Below are positions 7,948 to 14,660 of a stretch of DNA of 14,908 nucleotides, in pieces. The number at the start of each line of letters is the position of its first letter. Position 1 is the stretch's first letter. A model generated the notes under the pieces. That model searched no databases, was not told the DNA's origin, and worked only from the letters and a program-made list of their open reading frames with translations. The stretch lies in contig DATKLE010000140.1 of NCBI GenBank assembly GCA_035542575.1, positions 1 through 14,908 on the forward strand, read 5' to 3'. This DNA comes from JAIQET01 sp035542575. Its GTDB lineage: Bacteria > Acidobacteriota > Terriglobia > Terriglobales > Acidobacteriaceae. Both the position numbers and the translations under genes were made by a program.

Positions 7948-9624
7948 ATGAGTAGCCAAGGAGAGTCTGCCGAGGGCGCAAGCCGCGGCTTGGCGCGCTT
8001 CCTGCGTTTCTTCCGCCCGTCGCACCAGCATACCGCTTTCTCAGCCACCCTGCTGCTGATGAGTGCGGTGATGCTGTCCCGGGTAATCGGCTATCTCCGC
8101 GAGGCGTACATTGCGTGGGCCTTTGGCGCCGGCCCGGCGACCGACGCTTACGTCGCCGGGTTCACCATCCCCGACTGGCTCAACTACCTGGTTGCCGGAG
8201 GGACGGCTTCGATCACCTTCGTCTCCATCTATACGCGCTTCCTCACGGAAAAGCGGGAGGACGAGGCGCGAGAGACCATGTCGGTGATCATCACCGTCAT
8301 GACAGCAGTATTGGGCATCGGCATTGTTCTTACCGAAATCTTCACCCCGCAAATTGTAGCCTGGTGGTTCGGCCCGCATGCGGGGGCGAAGGGCTTTACC
8401 CCGGACCAACTGGCGCTCTGCACGCACTTAACGCGCATTCTGCTGCCGGCCCAGGTATTCTTCTACGTCGGCGGTATCTTTGCTGCGGTCCTGCTGTCTC
8501 ATCGCCTTTTTCTTCTGCCCGCGCTCGGGCCGCTGTTATACAACCTCAGCATCATCGTCGGAGGCGTGGTGGCTTCGCGCCATTTAGGGATTTCTTCGCT
8601 GGCATGGGGCGCCCTGCTGGGAAGCTTTCTCGGCCCGTTCCTGATCAGCATGGTCGGTGCGGCCCGTATGCACACCGGCTACAGCCTTAGCTTTGACATA
8701 CGAAATCCAGCCTTCCGCGAATGGGTGCGTCTTTCCATCCCGCTCATGCTGGGTGTTTCCCTGGTGAGCGCTGATGATTGGATTCTCCGCCACTTTGCCT
8801 CCGGCAATATCGGCGACATCACCCGCTTGAATTACGCCAAGCGCCTTCTTGCCGTTCCCATCGCAGTCCTCGGACAGGCAGCCAGCCAGGCTTCCCTGCC
8901 CTTTTTTGCGCGCTTGTGGGGAGAAAAGCGGCGTCACGAGTTCGCCGAGACTGTCAATGGGTCGGTTTACCGCATTGTGGCCGCTTCCCTGCTGGCCTCC
9001 AGTTTCATGATGGCAGCATCATTGCCCATGATTGATCTGGTGTACCGCCGCGGGCATTTTCTGTTTACTGATTCGCAGGAGACGGCCATCTACTTCTTCT
9101 GGTTCTCGCTCTCGCTTGCGTTCTGGTCGGCTCAGGGCCTCTATTCGCGCGCTTTCTATGCGGCGGGAAACACCATGACACCCATGATCGCAAGCAGCCT
9201 GATCACCCTGGCGTCCCTCCCCATGTACTACGCGCTGTATCGCGCACTCTCCACTGTGGGGCTGGCCATCGCTTCTGACGTGGGCATCGCTGCCAACACA
9301 CTGGCTTTAGCAATCCTGCTGCACTGGCGCAAGCTGGTGCCATCCGAACAGCTGCAATGGGGAGAGTTGGGTAAGGCCGGCATGATTGCGCTGGTGGCGG
9401 GCGTCCTCAGTCATGAGGTAGCGCGGACGATCATGGTGAGCGGCAACCGTATGGCTGATGTAGAGTCGCTGGGGCTGGTCACGCTAACCTGGGCGGCCGC
9501 GGTGGCGGCGGGATTGTGGATGACCCGATCGCAGTTGCTTCGTGACCTGCGGCGCCGCAAAGCGACCCCGTATCCGCGCGTGGCGGAAGCCGGCGGAGAG
9601 TTGAGTGCCGGGATTGAACCCTGA
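7948..9624 (+). CDS. murJ: MurJ/MviN-type lipid II flippase
   Basis: This encodes 558 residues with some 14 hydrophobic helices, the MOP-superfamily layout. The ATG at 7948 is chosen; the frame is open to 7891, but that part reads like intergenic DNA and contains a TAGAAT -10-like box (7932-7937), which would leave almost no leader. Family landmarks are SRVIGYLREAY (R51), GAGPATDAYVAGF (D66) and LNYAKRLLAVPIAVLGQAASQASLPFF (from about residue 294). MurJ moves lipid II across the inner membrane for peptidoglycan synthesis. The usual 'PNLLRRLFAEGA' loop of proteobacterial MurJ is here IPDWLNYLVAGG, without the arginines or the EGA, so this is a divergent branch. A bactofilin gene lies convergently downstream. 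Confidence 0.88.
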   Translation: MSSQGESAEGASRGLARFLRFFRPSHQHTAFSATLLLMSAVMLSRVIGYLREAYIAWAFGAGPATDAYVAGFTIPDWLNYLVAGGTASITFVSIYTRFLTEKREDEARETMSVIITVMTAVLGIGIVLTEIFTPQIVAWWFGPHAGAKGFTPDQLALCTHLTRILLPAQVFFYVGGIFAAVLLSHRLFLLPALGPLLYNLSIIVGGVVASRHLGISSLAWGALLGSFLGPFLISMVGAARMHTGYSLSFDIRNPAFREWVRLSIPLMLGVSLVSADDWILRHFASGNIGDITRLNYAKRLLAVPIAVLGQAASQASLPFFARLWGEKRRHEFAETVNGSVYRIVAASLLASSFMMAASLPMIDLVYRRGHFLFTDSQETAIYFFWFSLSLAFWSAQGLYSRAFYAAGNTMTPMIASSLITLASLPMYYALYRALSTVGLAIASDVGIAANTLALAILLHWRKLVPSEQLQWGELGKAGMIALVAGVLSHEVARTIMVSGNRMADVESLGLVTLTWAAAVAAGLWMTRSQLLRDLRRRKATPYPRVAEAGGELSAGIEP

Positions 9625-9721
9625 CCCCCGGAGATCAGACTTCAAAGCGCGGCCTAAGGCCTGAGTCCCGAAACCCGGCGCCTCGACTCGTGCTCTCCTT
9701 CTGACTCTCTCCCGCGCGAGC

Positions 9722-9764
9722 CAAAAAGAATGGCGGACACCTTCTGGGATCAGAGGTGTCCGCC
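9722..9764 (-). terminator. Intrinsic terminator of the bactofilin gene
   Basis: Arms GGCGGACACC (9732-9741) and GGTGTCCGCC (9755-9764) pair over 10 bp. After one bulged T, TCTG/CAGA adds 4 bp around a GGAT loop. Read on the minus strand the stem is followed by ATTCTTTTTGG (9731-9721), a proper T-tract. It lies 37 nt after the bactofilin stop. The outer arm repeats that of the hairpin after clpC. Confidence 0.82.
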
Positions 9765-9800
9765 GTTGATCTTGCCGAGCTCTGAGGTCCGACGCTTGCC

Positions 9801-10325
9801 TTATGCTCGGGCCGCGGTTGCCGTCTCCGCCGTCGCGGTCGTCGCCTTGGCCTCTTCCCCATTGGGCTTCTGGCCGGCTTTGCGAATATCAATGCCGCCC
9901 TTGAAGAAGGCGCCGTCTTCAATCGAGATGCGGGCCGCCACTACATCGCCGGTGAGCGAGCCGTCGCTGCGGATATCCACCCGGTCGCTGGCAGTGAGGT
10001 TGCCGCGCACTTTGCCGAGCACAACAATCTCGCGCGCATTGATGTTGGCCGAGACCACCCCGTTGCGGCCCACGGTGACGCGATTGCCGGAAAGGTTGAT
10101 GGAACCCTCCACCCGGCCGTCAATGTAAAGCGACTCCGACCCAGTCACCTCGCCCTTGATCACCAGGGATTTGCCGATGGTCGCCTGGTCCGCTGTAGTA
10201 GTGGTTACGGGACGCGGTCCCGCCGCCGGTTCGCTCATAGTAGGCGTGCTGGGTGTGGGCATGGCCGGGCGCTCTGGCTCACCGGGCCGGCCTGGGGTTG
10301 TGGGCTGATTTGTGGGCTTCCACAT
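9801..10325 (-). CDS. Bactofilin family cytoskeletal protein
   Basis: This encodes 174 residues. The ATG at 10325 is preceded by AGGAAAGGAA. A disordered Pro/Thr-rich tail (1-45) is followed by the bactofilin core (about 48-148): SLVIKGEVTGSESLYIDG, VEGSINLSGNRVTVG, NINAREIVVLGKVRGNL, SDGSLTGDVVAARISIEDG. These short glycine-spaced strands match the right-handed beta-helix of bactofilins, which polymerise without nucleotide at the inner membrane and often position peptidoglycan enzymes. The C-terminus is Ala/Thr-rich and low-complexity. Placement next to murJ fits a shape or wall role, but the genes are convergent, so this is neighbourhood and not an operon. Confidence 0.93.
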   Translation of the reverse strand: MWKPTNQPTTPGRPGEPERPAMPTPSTPTMSEPAAGPRPVTTTTADQATIGKSLVIKGEVTGSESLYIDGRVEGSINLSGNRVTVGRNGVVSANINAREIVVLGKVRGNLTASDRVDIRSDGSLTGDVVAARISIEDGAFFKGGIDIRKAGQKPNGEEAKATTATAETATAARA

Positions 10326-10361
10326 TTGGCAAAAATTCCTTTCCTCGGTAATGGATTAGGG

Positions 10362-10398
10362 GGTCACAGCCGCATTTCGGTGACCAATCGGCATTTTA
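10362..10398 (-). promoter_or_regulatory. Possible -10 box and operator upstream of bactofilin
   Basis: On the minus strand a TAAAAT (10398-10393) could be a -10 box. Just downstream an inverted repeat GGTCAC (10362-10367) / GTGACC (10380-10385) with 12 nt between would overlap the transcription start and 5' leader. No good -35 is seen. Further upstream AAATTC/GAATTT (10426-10440) and CTGCAAA/TTTGCAG (10401-10444) are also inverted. Functional meaning is inferred only. Confidence 0.3.
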
Positions 10399-10615
10399 CC
10401 CTGCAAACGGCTCCTCGGGCTGTGGAAATTCCTTGAATTTGCAGAACTTAAGGTCGTGCCCGGTAGGCCCAGGCTCGCCTCGGCTCCTGCCGTTCCCATG
10501 TAATTCTTCCCGCTGAGGCGCACTTCTTATACCCGCCGACGCTCGCCGGTGAGATGATCTTGGAGAGTCGCGACAAAGCCTTCCAACCGGGCACAGATTC
10601 GCAGCAGGAACGGCA

Positions 10616-11128
10616 ATGACCCAGCATACTCTGGTAGAACTGTTTCATGGCAAGCACGCACACGCCAACCCCATTGCCTGCGTGGAGGATGTGACCGCCG
10701 ATTTGGCAGACCGGCGCCCGGAAGGTTTTCCGCATTCCATCTGGGAAATCGTGTGGCACATGAACTACTGGATGGACTACGAGATCAGGAGAATCCGCGG
10801 CGAAAATCCAGACTACCCCGGGCACGCCACTGAGAGTTGGCCTTCAGACCCTCTTCCCAACGAACTAAATTGGAATCGGGAAGTGGCGCGGTTTGCCGCC
10901 CTGCTCGACGAACTGTGCGGACTTGCCGGGTCCGACGATGACACCCTGGAGCGCCAGCTCAAACCTCCTGCTGACGTGGCTGACCCGTCGTCCCCGCGCG
11001 AACCCGTGAGTGTGCTGTCGGTGCTCTGGCAGACCGTGGTCCACAACAGCTATCACGTAGGACAGGTCGCTTTGTTGCGCCGCGCTTTAGGCATCTGGCC
11101 GCCGCAGAGCGGGGGAGACACTTGGTGA
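10616..11128 (+). CDS. DinB-family putative metal-dependent protein
   Basis: This encodes 170 residues; the ATG at 10616 has AGGAA at 10606-10610. The pattern is a four-helix DinB/YfiT-like bundle. The metal ligands are probably H48 (IVWHMNYW) and H143/H147 (VVHNSYHVGQVALLRR), the usual three-histidine set, on helices 2 and 4. Members include thiol (bacillithiol/mycothiol) S-transferases and many uncharacterised DNA-damage-associated proteins; the substrate here cannot be called. The rnr start codon lies only 3 nt after its TGA, so the two are probably on one message and may be translationally coupled, an unexpected pairing. Confidence 0.88.
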   Translation: MTQHTLVELFHGKHAHANPIACVEDVTADLADRRPEGFPHSIWEIVWHMNYWMDYEIRRIRGENPDYPGHATESWPSDPLPNELNWNREVARFAALLDELCGLAGSDDDTLERQLKPPADVADPSSPREPVSVLSVLWQTVVHNSYHVGQVALLRRALGIWPPQSGGDTW

Positions 11129-11131
11129 AAC

Positions 11132-13768
11132 ATGGCGCTGAGTAAGATGACCGACGCCGCCATCTTGAAGAAGATCGAGCGCCAGCCCAGGCACACCGCG
11201 GGATTCAAGCAGTTGGTGCGCGAATTGGGACTGCACGGTGACGCGCGCCGGACGCTCGCGGAGCGTCTGCAACACCTGGTCGCCGGCGGGCAGTTGCTGC
11301 AGGTGGATTCGGACCGCTTCGCTTTGCCCCAAGCGGCGGCCGGCCGGAACCTGGTCGTGGGGCGGTTGAGCATGCACCGCGATGGCTTCGGCTTTGTCAT
11401 TCCCGATGCGTCTTCGCTGGACGAACGGCTCAAAGCTCAACTCAGCGGGGACATTTTCATTCCGCCGCCGGCGGTGGGCTCCGCCATGCACGGCGATCGC
11501 GTTCTGGTGGAGATTGCCACCATCCGCCCCGACGGCCGTGCCGAAGGGCGCATCGTGCGGCCGGTTGGCCGGGCCCATACCACGGTTGTGGGGACTTTTC
11601 ACTGCGGCCCGCGACGCAACTATGTCACCCCCATCGATCAGAAGATCACGCAGGAGATCATCATCCCGCCGGGGATGGAATTCCCAGAAGTCAAAACCGC
11701 GCACGCCTCCAATGAAGACGTCATCCCGAGCCCGAGCGAAGCGAAGGGGAGGGACCTGGCGCAGGCCGGCAAACATGATGGCGCGCGCAAGGCGCCTCGA
11801 CCGTCCCGGCACCGCGCGCTCGGCGAGGAAGCCGCGCGCAGGGAGTGGACGGATCTCGAAGGCGTAGTCGTCGACGTGGAGATCACGGACTGGCCAACCG
11901 CCACGCAGAATCCCCGCGGCCGTGTGGTCGAAATTCTCGGCTACGCCGACGATTTCGGCGTAGATGTCGAGATCATGATCCGCAAGTTTCACCTGCCCCA
12001 TCGTTTTCCCGCCGAGGTGCTCGATGAGGCGCAGGATGTGGAGCCAGTCATTCCCGCGCACGCGGTTCACAAACGGCGTGATTTCCGCGCTCTGCCCATC
12101 GTGACCATTGACGGCGAAACCGCGCGCGACTTCGACGACGCGGTCACCGTCCGCAAACTGGAGAACGGCAATTTTGAGCTGCAGGTGCACATTGCGGACG
12201 TGGCTCACTACGTCACCGAAGGCTCAGCTTTGGATCAGGAAGGGCGCCTGCGCGGCACTAGCGTTTACTTTCCAGACCGCGCGGTGCCCATGCTGCCGCT
12301 CGAGCTCTCGACCGACATTTGCAGTCTGCGCCCGCACCTGGATCGCCTGGTGATGTCATGCGTGATGGAGATTGATCACAACGGAGACATTGTCGGATAT
12401 GAGTTGTGCGATGGCATCATCCGTTCCGCCGAGCGCATGACTTACACCGATGTGAACGCCGTGCTGGAAGGTGATCCGGCCACGCGCAAGCGCTATGGGC
12501 GGCTGGTGGATCTGTTCGAAACCATGCGCGAGTTGGCGATGATCCTGAATCGCAAGCGCGAACGCCGCGGCTCCATCGATTTCGACCTGCCCGAGCCAGT
12601 GATTGAGTTTGATGAAAATGGCCTCATGAAGAGCATCACCCGCTCCGAGCGCAACATCGCCAACCGCATCATCGAGGAGTTCATGCTCTCGGCCAACGAG
12701 TGCGTGGCCGAGTACCTGGAAAACAAGCGCGTCGGATCGCTTTACCGGATTCATGAGAAGCCCGATGCCAAACGGGTGTACGACTTCGAAGTCATCGCAG
12801 CCACGTTCGGTTACTCGCTGGGTGTGGGCGCACTGCCCATCCAGCGCATGCAGCTCAAGGGGGACCGCCGCGCCAGCTACGGCTCGGGACGCCACGCGCG
12901 CGAAATCGAGATTCCGAAAGATGTCCACATCACGCCACGCATGTATCAGAAACTGACGGAGAAGATCGCCGGCAAGCCGGAGGAGCGGATTCTTTCGTAC
13001 CTGATGCTGCGTTCGCTGAAACAGGCACGCTACTCCGAAGAAAACCTGGGACACTTCGCCTTGGCGGCGGCCACGTACACGCATTTCACGTCGCCGATCC
13101 GCCGCTATCCGGATCTGATCGTGCACCGGATTTTGAAAGAGGTGTTGCGCGACTCGGCCGAGAAGCGCGACGGCGAGGTGCGGATTGGAGCCGCGGGAGG
13201 CCACCCCAGCTCCAGCCGCACAGCGGCGACAGATATTAGCCCCGGGCGCAAGCCCGGGGTAGCCACGCCGCAACCCGACGAGTCCCTGCAGGGACGGCAT
13301 CCCTCCCCCTGGTCCAAACGCCGTGAGCACGAACCCATCACGCCCATCGGCGGACCGATCTCCCTCGACGAACTCCACGACATCGCCGAAGAATCCAGCC
13401 AGGCCGAACGCCGCGCCGACGATGCCGAGCGCGAACTGATGGAATGGAAGAAAGTGAAGTTCATGCAGGAGCGCGTGGGCGAGGACTTCGACGGCTTGAT
13501 CATCAGCGTGACCAAGTTTGGCTTCTTTGTGGAGTTAACCGATCTATTCGTCGAAGGCCTGGTGCCGCTCGCCACCCTCACCGACGACCGCTACACCTAC
13601 CACGAAAACACGCGCGAGATCATCGGGCAGCGCAGCCGCAAGATCTACAGGCTGGGGCAGCGGGTGCGTGTGATTGTGGACCGCATTGATCCTGTGGAGA
13701 AGAAAATCCAGTTCGCAGTATTGGAACTGGAAGAGCAACGCACGCGAAGACGGTCCGGCAGGCGATAA
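11132..13768 (+). CDS. rnr: Ribonuclease R, with two repeat-derived in-frame extensions
   Basis: This encodes 878 residues; E. coli RNase R has 813. The start ATG is 3 nt after the DinB stop. In order: an N-terminal winged-helix (5-65), cold-shock-like RNA-binding domains (about 72-300), and the RNB nuclease (about 320-670) with the catalytic aspartates of D327-GETAR-D333-F-D335-D336 and HFTSPIRRYPDL (651-662). A C-terminal S1 domain (784-865) and a short basic tail RTRRRSGRR follow. It is a processive 3'-5' exonuclease for structured RNA, rRNA and mRNA decay. Residues about 185-240 and 674-742 are long low-similarity linkers. They contain palindromic repeat sequence (11720-11759 and 13239-13295) that stays in frame. 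Both lie between domains or helices and not in the active site, so the enzyme is probably active. Confidence 0.95.
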   Translation: MALSKMTDAAILKKIERQPRHTAGFKQLVRELGLHGDARRTLAERLQHLVAGGQLLQVDSDRFALPQAAAGRNLVVGRLSMHRDGFGFVIPDASSLDERLKAQLSGDIFIPPPAVGSAMHGDRVLVEIATIRPDGRAEGRIVRPVGRAHTTVVGTFHCGPRRNYVTPIDQKITQEIIIPPGMEFPEVKTAHASNEDVIPSPSEAKGRDLAQAGKHDGARKAPRPSRHRALGEEAARREWTDLEGVVVDVEITDWPTATQNPRGRVVEILGYADDFGVDVEIMIRKFHLPHRFPAEVLDEAQDVEPVIPAHAVHKRRDFRALPIVTIDGETARDFDDAVTVRKLENGNFELQVHIADVAHYVTEGSALDQEGRLRGTSVYFPDRAVPMLPLELSTDICSLRPHLDRLVMSCVMEIDHNGDIVGYELCDGIIRSAERMTYTDVNAVLEGDPATRKRYGRLVDLFETMRELAMILNRKRERRGSIDFDLPEPVIEFDENGLMKSITRSERNIANRIIEEFMLSANECVAEYLENKRVGSLYRIHEKPDAKRVYDFEVIAATFGYSLGVGALPIQRMQLKGDRRASYGSGRHAREIEIPKDVHITPRMYQKLTEKIAGKPEERILSYLMLRSLKQARYSEENLGHFALAAATYTHFTSPIRRYPDLIVHRILKEVLRDSAEKRDGEVRIGAAGGHPSSSRTAATDISPGRKPGVATPQPDESLQGRHPSPWSKRREHEPITPIGGPISLDELHDIAEESSQAERRADDAERELMEWKKVKFMQERVGEDFDGLIISVTKFGFFVELTDLFVEGLVPLATLTDDRYTYHENTREIIGQRSRKIYRLGQRVRVIVDRIDPVEKKIQFAVLELEEQRTRRRSGRR
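11720..11759 (+). repeat. Dispersed palindromic repeat, copy 2, inside rnr
   Basis: This element begins GTCATCCCGAGC (11720-11731) and ends GAGGGACCTGG (11749-11759), the same ends as the copy at the regulator stop (3991-4035, opposite strand). The core CGAGCGAAGCG differs and is shorter. It adds residues 197-209 of RNase R (VIPSPSEAK..) in frame without a stop. The sequence on to about 11850 is also unusual linker, so the true inserted block may be longer. Confidence 0.7.
13239..13295 (+). repeat. Double-palindrome element inside rnr
   Basis: Two perfect palindromes lie 22 nt apart. CCCCGGGC / GCCCGGGG (13240-13247, 13252-13259) is capped by GCAA, a GNRA-type tetraloop. GTCCCTGCAGGGAC (13282-13295) is a 14-nt perfect palindrome. 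Such strong inverted repeats are not expected from coding constraint. They encode residues 703-722 of RNase R (PGRKPGV.., ..ESLQGR) in frame. The linker holding them is about 69 residues, against roughly 25 in E. coli RNase R. Confidence 0.65.
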
Positions 13769-13850
13769 ACCAGGACCGGACGAAACCCCTGCACCTGGTG
13801 TAAAATTTCTAGGTTAACCCCGGGTCGCAGTATGCGACTTGCCTTCCCGT

Positions 13851-13927
13851 CGGGACGTGGCTCAGCCTGGTAGAGCACTCGCTTGGGGTGCGAGGGGTCG
13901 GCAGTTCAAATCTGCCCGTCCCGACCA
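13851..13927 (+). tRNA. tRNA-Pro (anticodon GGG)
   Basis: A complete 77-nt cloverleaf with encoded CCA. Acceptor arms CGGGACG (13851-13857) and CGTCCCG (13917-13923) pair fully, with C1-G72 and discriminator A73 as usual for tRNA-Pro. The D-arm is GCTCAGCCTGGTAGAGC. The anticodon stem CTCGC/GCGAG has loop TTGGGGT, giving anticodon GGG at 13885-13887, which reads CCC/CCU. The T-arm is GGCAG-TTCAAAT-CTGCC. A TAAAAT at 13801-13806 may be the -10 box. A small CCGCT/AGCGG hairpin (13961-13973) lies downstream. Confidence 0.97.
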
Positions 13928-13982
13928 TTCAATGCGCTACTCTGTTTCCCTCCAATTCGCCCGCTTTCAGCGGCCACCTTCG

Positions 13983-14013
13983 TTTGACGGTCAAATGCAC
14001 AGCAGCGTAGGAT
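13983..14013 (+). promoter_or_regulatory. Putative promoter with palindromic operator before the last exported-protein gene
   Basis: A -35-like TTGACG (13984-13989) and a -10-like TAGGAT (14008-14013) are 18 nt apart. The -35 box is embedded in a palindrome, TTTGAC-G-GTCAAA (13983-13995). A repressor bound there would block the promoter. The start point would fall near 14020, leaving a leader of about 90 nt. Confidence 0.4.
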
Positions 14014-14112
14014 AGCCGTCCCAGCCGGACATTCCTTTCGGCAAGATCCGCGTTAAAGTGTCCGACTGGCGGGTCCGTTCGATATCAAAGCGATTGAGAG
14101 GAGAATATGGCA

Positions 14113-14604
14113 ATGCGCAAATGCGTGATTGTAGTCTGCTTGTTGGTGCTGGGCATCACCCTCTCGGCGGCCCAGGAAAAGATTTCATCGCAATGGAAAT
14201 GCGAGGGGAAGCCTGCCGATCAGCACAGCATCGCCGTCCCAGACCACGAGGGCCACAGCTATAGCATCGCTCAAGGCAAGTGCATAGCCGAAAAAGGCAG
14301 CATGGGCGACGCGAAGGAGCAAGAGGGCACGTTTACGGAATTTGGCGACATGACCAGCAGCGGTGTCCAGAACCACGGCGTATTCGTAGATACCCTTGCC
14401 AGCGGCGACAAGATTTTCTACCACTACCACGGGACGCAGAGCTGGAAGGACGGCAAGATGGAGAGCGGCAACAACAAGTGGACTCTTGCGGGCGGCACCG
14501 GCAAGTTCAAGGCGGTGAAGGGCGAAGGTGGCTGCCAAGGCAAGGGCAATCCCGACGGTTCTTCGACCTGGAATTGCGAGGGTACGTACTCGGTAGCTAA
14601 GTAG
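14113..14604 (+). CDS. Small exported cysteine-containing protein, function unknown
   Basis: This encodes 163 residues from the ATG at 14113. AGGAG at 14099-14103 is 9 nt from this ATG but only 3 nt from the earlier in-frame ATG at 14107, so the second is preferred. A signal peptide (1-20, basic MRK then a hydrophobic run, cleavage after SAA) exports the protein. The mature chain has four cysteines (C30, C57, C141, C155), likely two disulfides. A glycine-rich beta pattern (GDKIFYHYHGTQ, KWTLAGGTGKFKAVKGEGG) suggests a compact beta-barrel, resembling allene-oxide-cyclase-like or avidin-like barrels. That fold is an inference. It has its own promoter candidate and a strong terminator, so it is a single-gene unit. 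Confidence 0.85.
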   Translation: MRKCVIVVCLLVLGITLSAAQEKISSQWKCEGKPADQHSIAVPDHEGHSYSIAQGKCIAEKGSMGDAKEQEGTFTEFGDMTSSGVQNHGVFVDTLASGDKIFYHYHGTQSWKDGKMESGNNKWTLAGGTGKFKAVKGEGGCQGKGNPDGSSTWNCEGTYSVAK

Positions 14605-14632
14605 CCCTCAGATCCTGCCAAACCGTGATGTG

Positions 14633-14660
14633 AGCCGCTCTTTGTCAGAGCGGCTTTTTC
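14633..14660 (+). terminator. Intrinsic terminator
   Basis: A perfect 9-bp stem AGCCGCTCT (14633-14641) / AGAGCGGCT (14647-14655) with loop TTGTC runs straight into TTTTTC (14655-14660). It lies 28 nt after the exported-protein stop and is the clearest terminator in the window. Confidence 0.92.

Noticed and set aside
10448..10825. Minus-strand 125-codon frame upstream of and inside the DinB gene
   Set aside because: The protein is not recognisable and the + strand DinB frame has clear metal-ligand motifs and an SD.
11087..12208. 373-codon minus-strand open frame opposite rnr
   Set aside because: Rnr on the + strand is certain from its catalytic motifs. The antisense frame has no recognisable domain and is explained by GC-rich codon usage.
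12356..13378. 340-codon minus-strand open frame opposite rnr
   Set aside because: Same reason; its translation is low-similarity, with no SD and no family features.
13769..13799. ACCAGG/CCTGGT inverted repeat after rnr as a terminator
   Set aside because: Only 6 bp with a 19-nt loop, followed by AAAA and not T; too weak to list.
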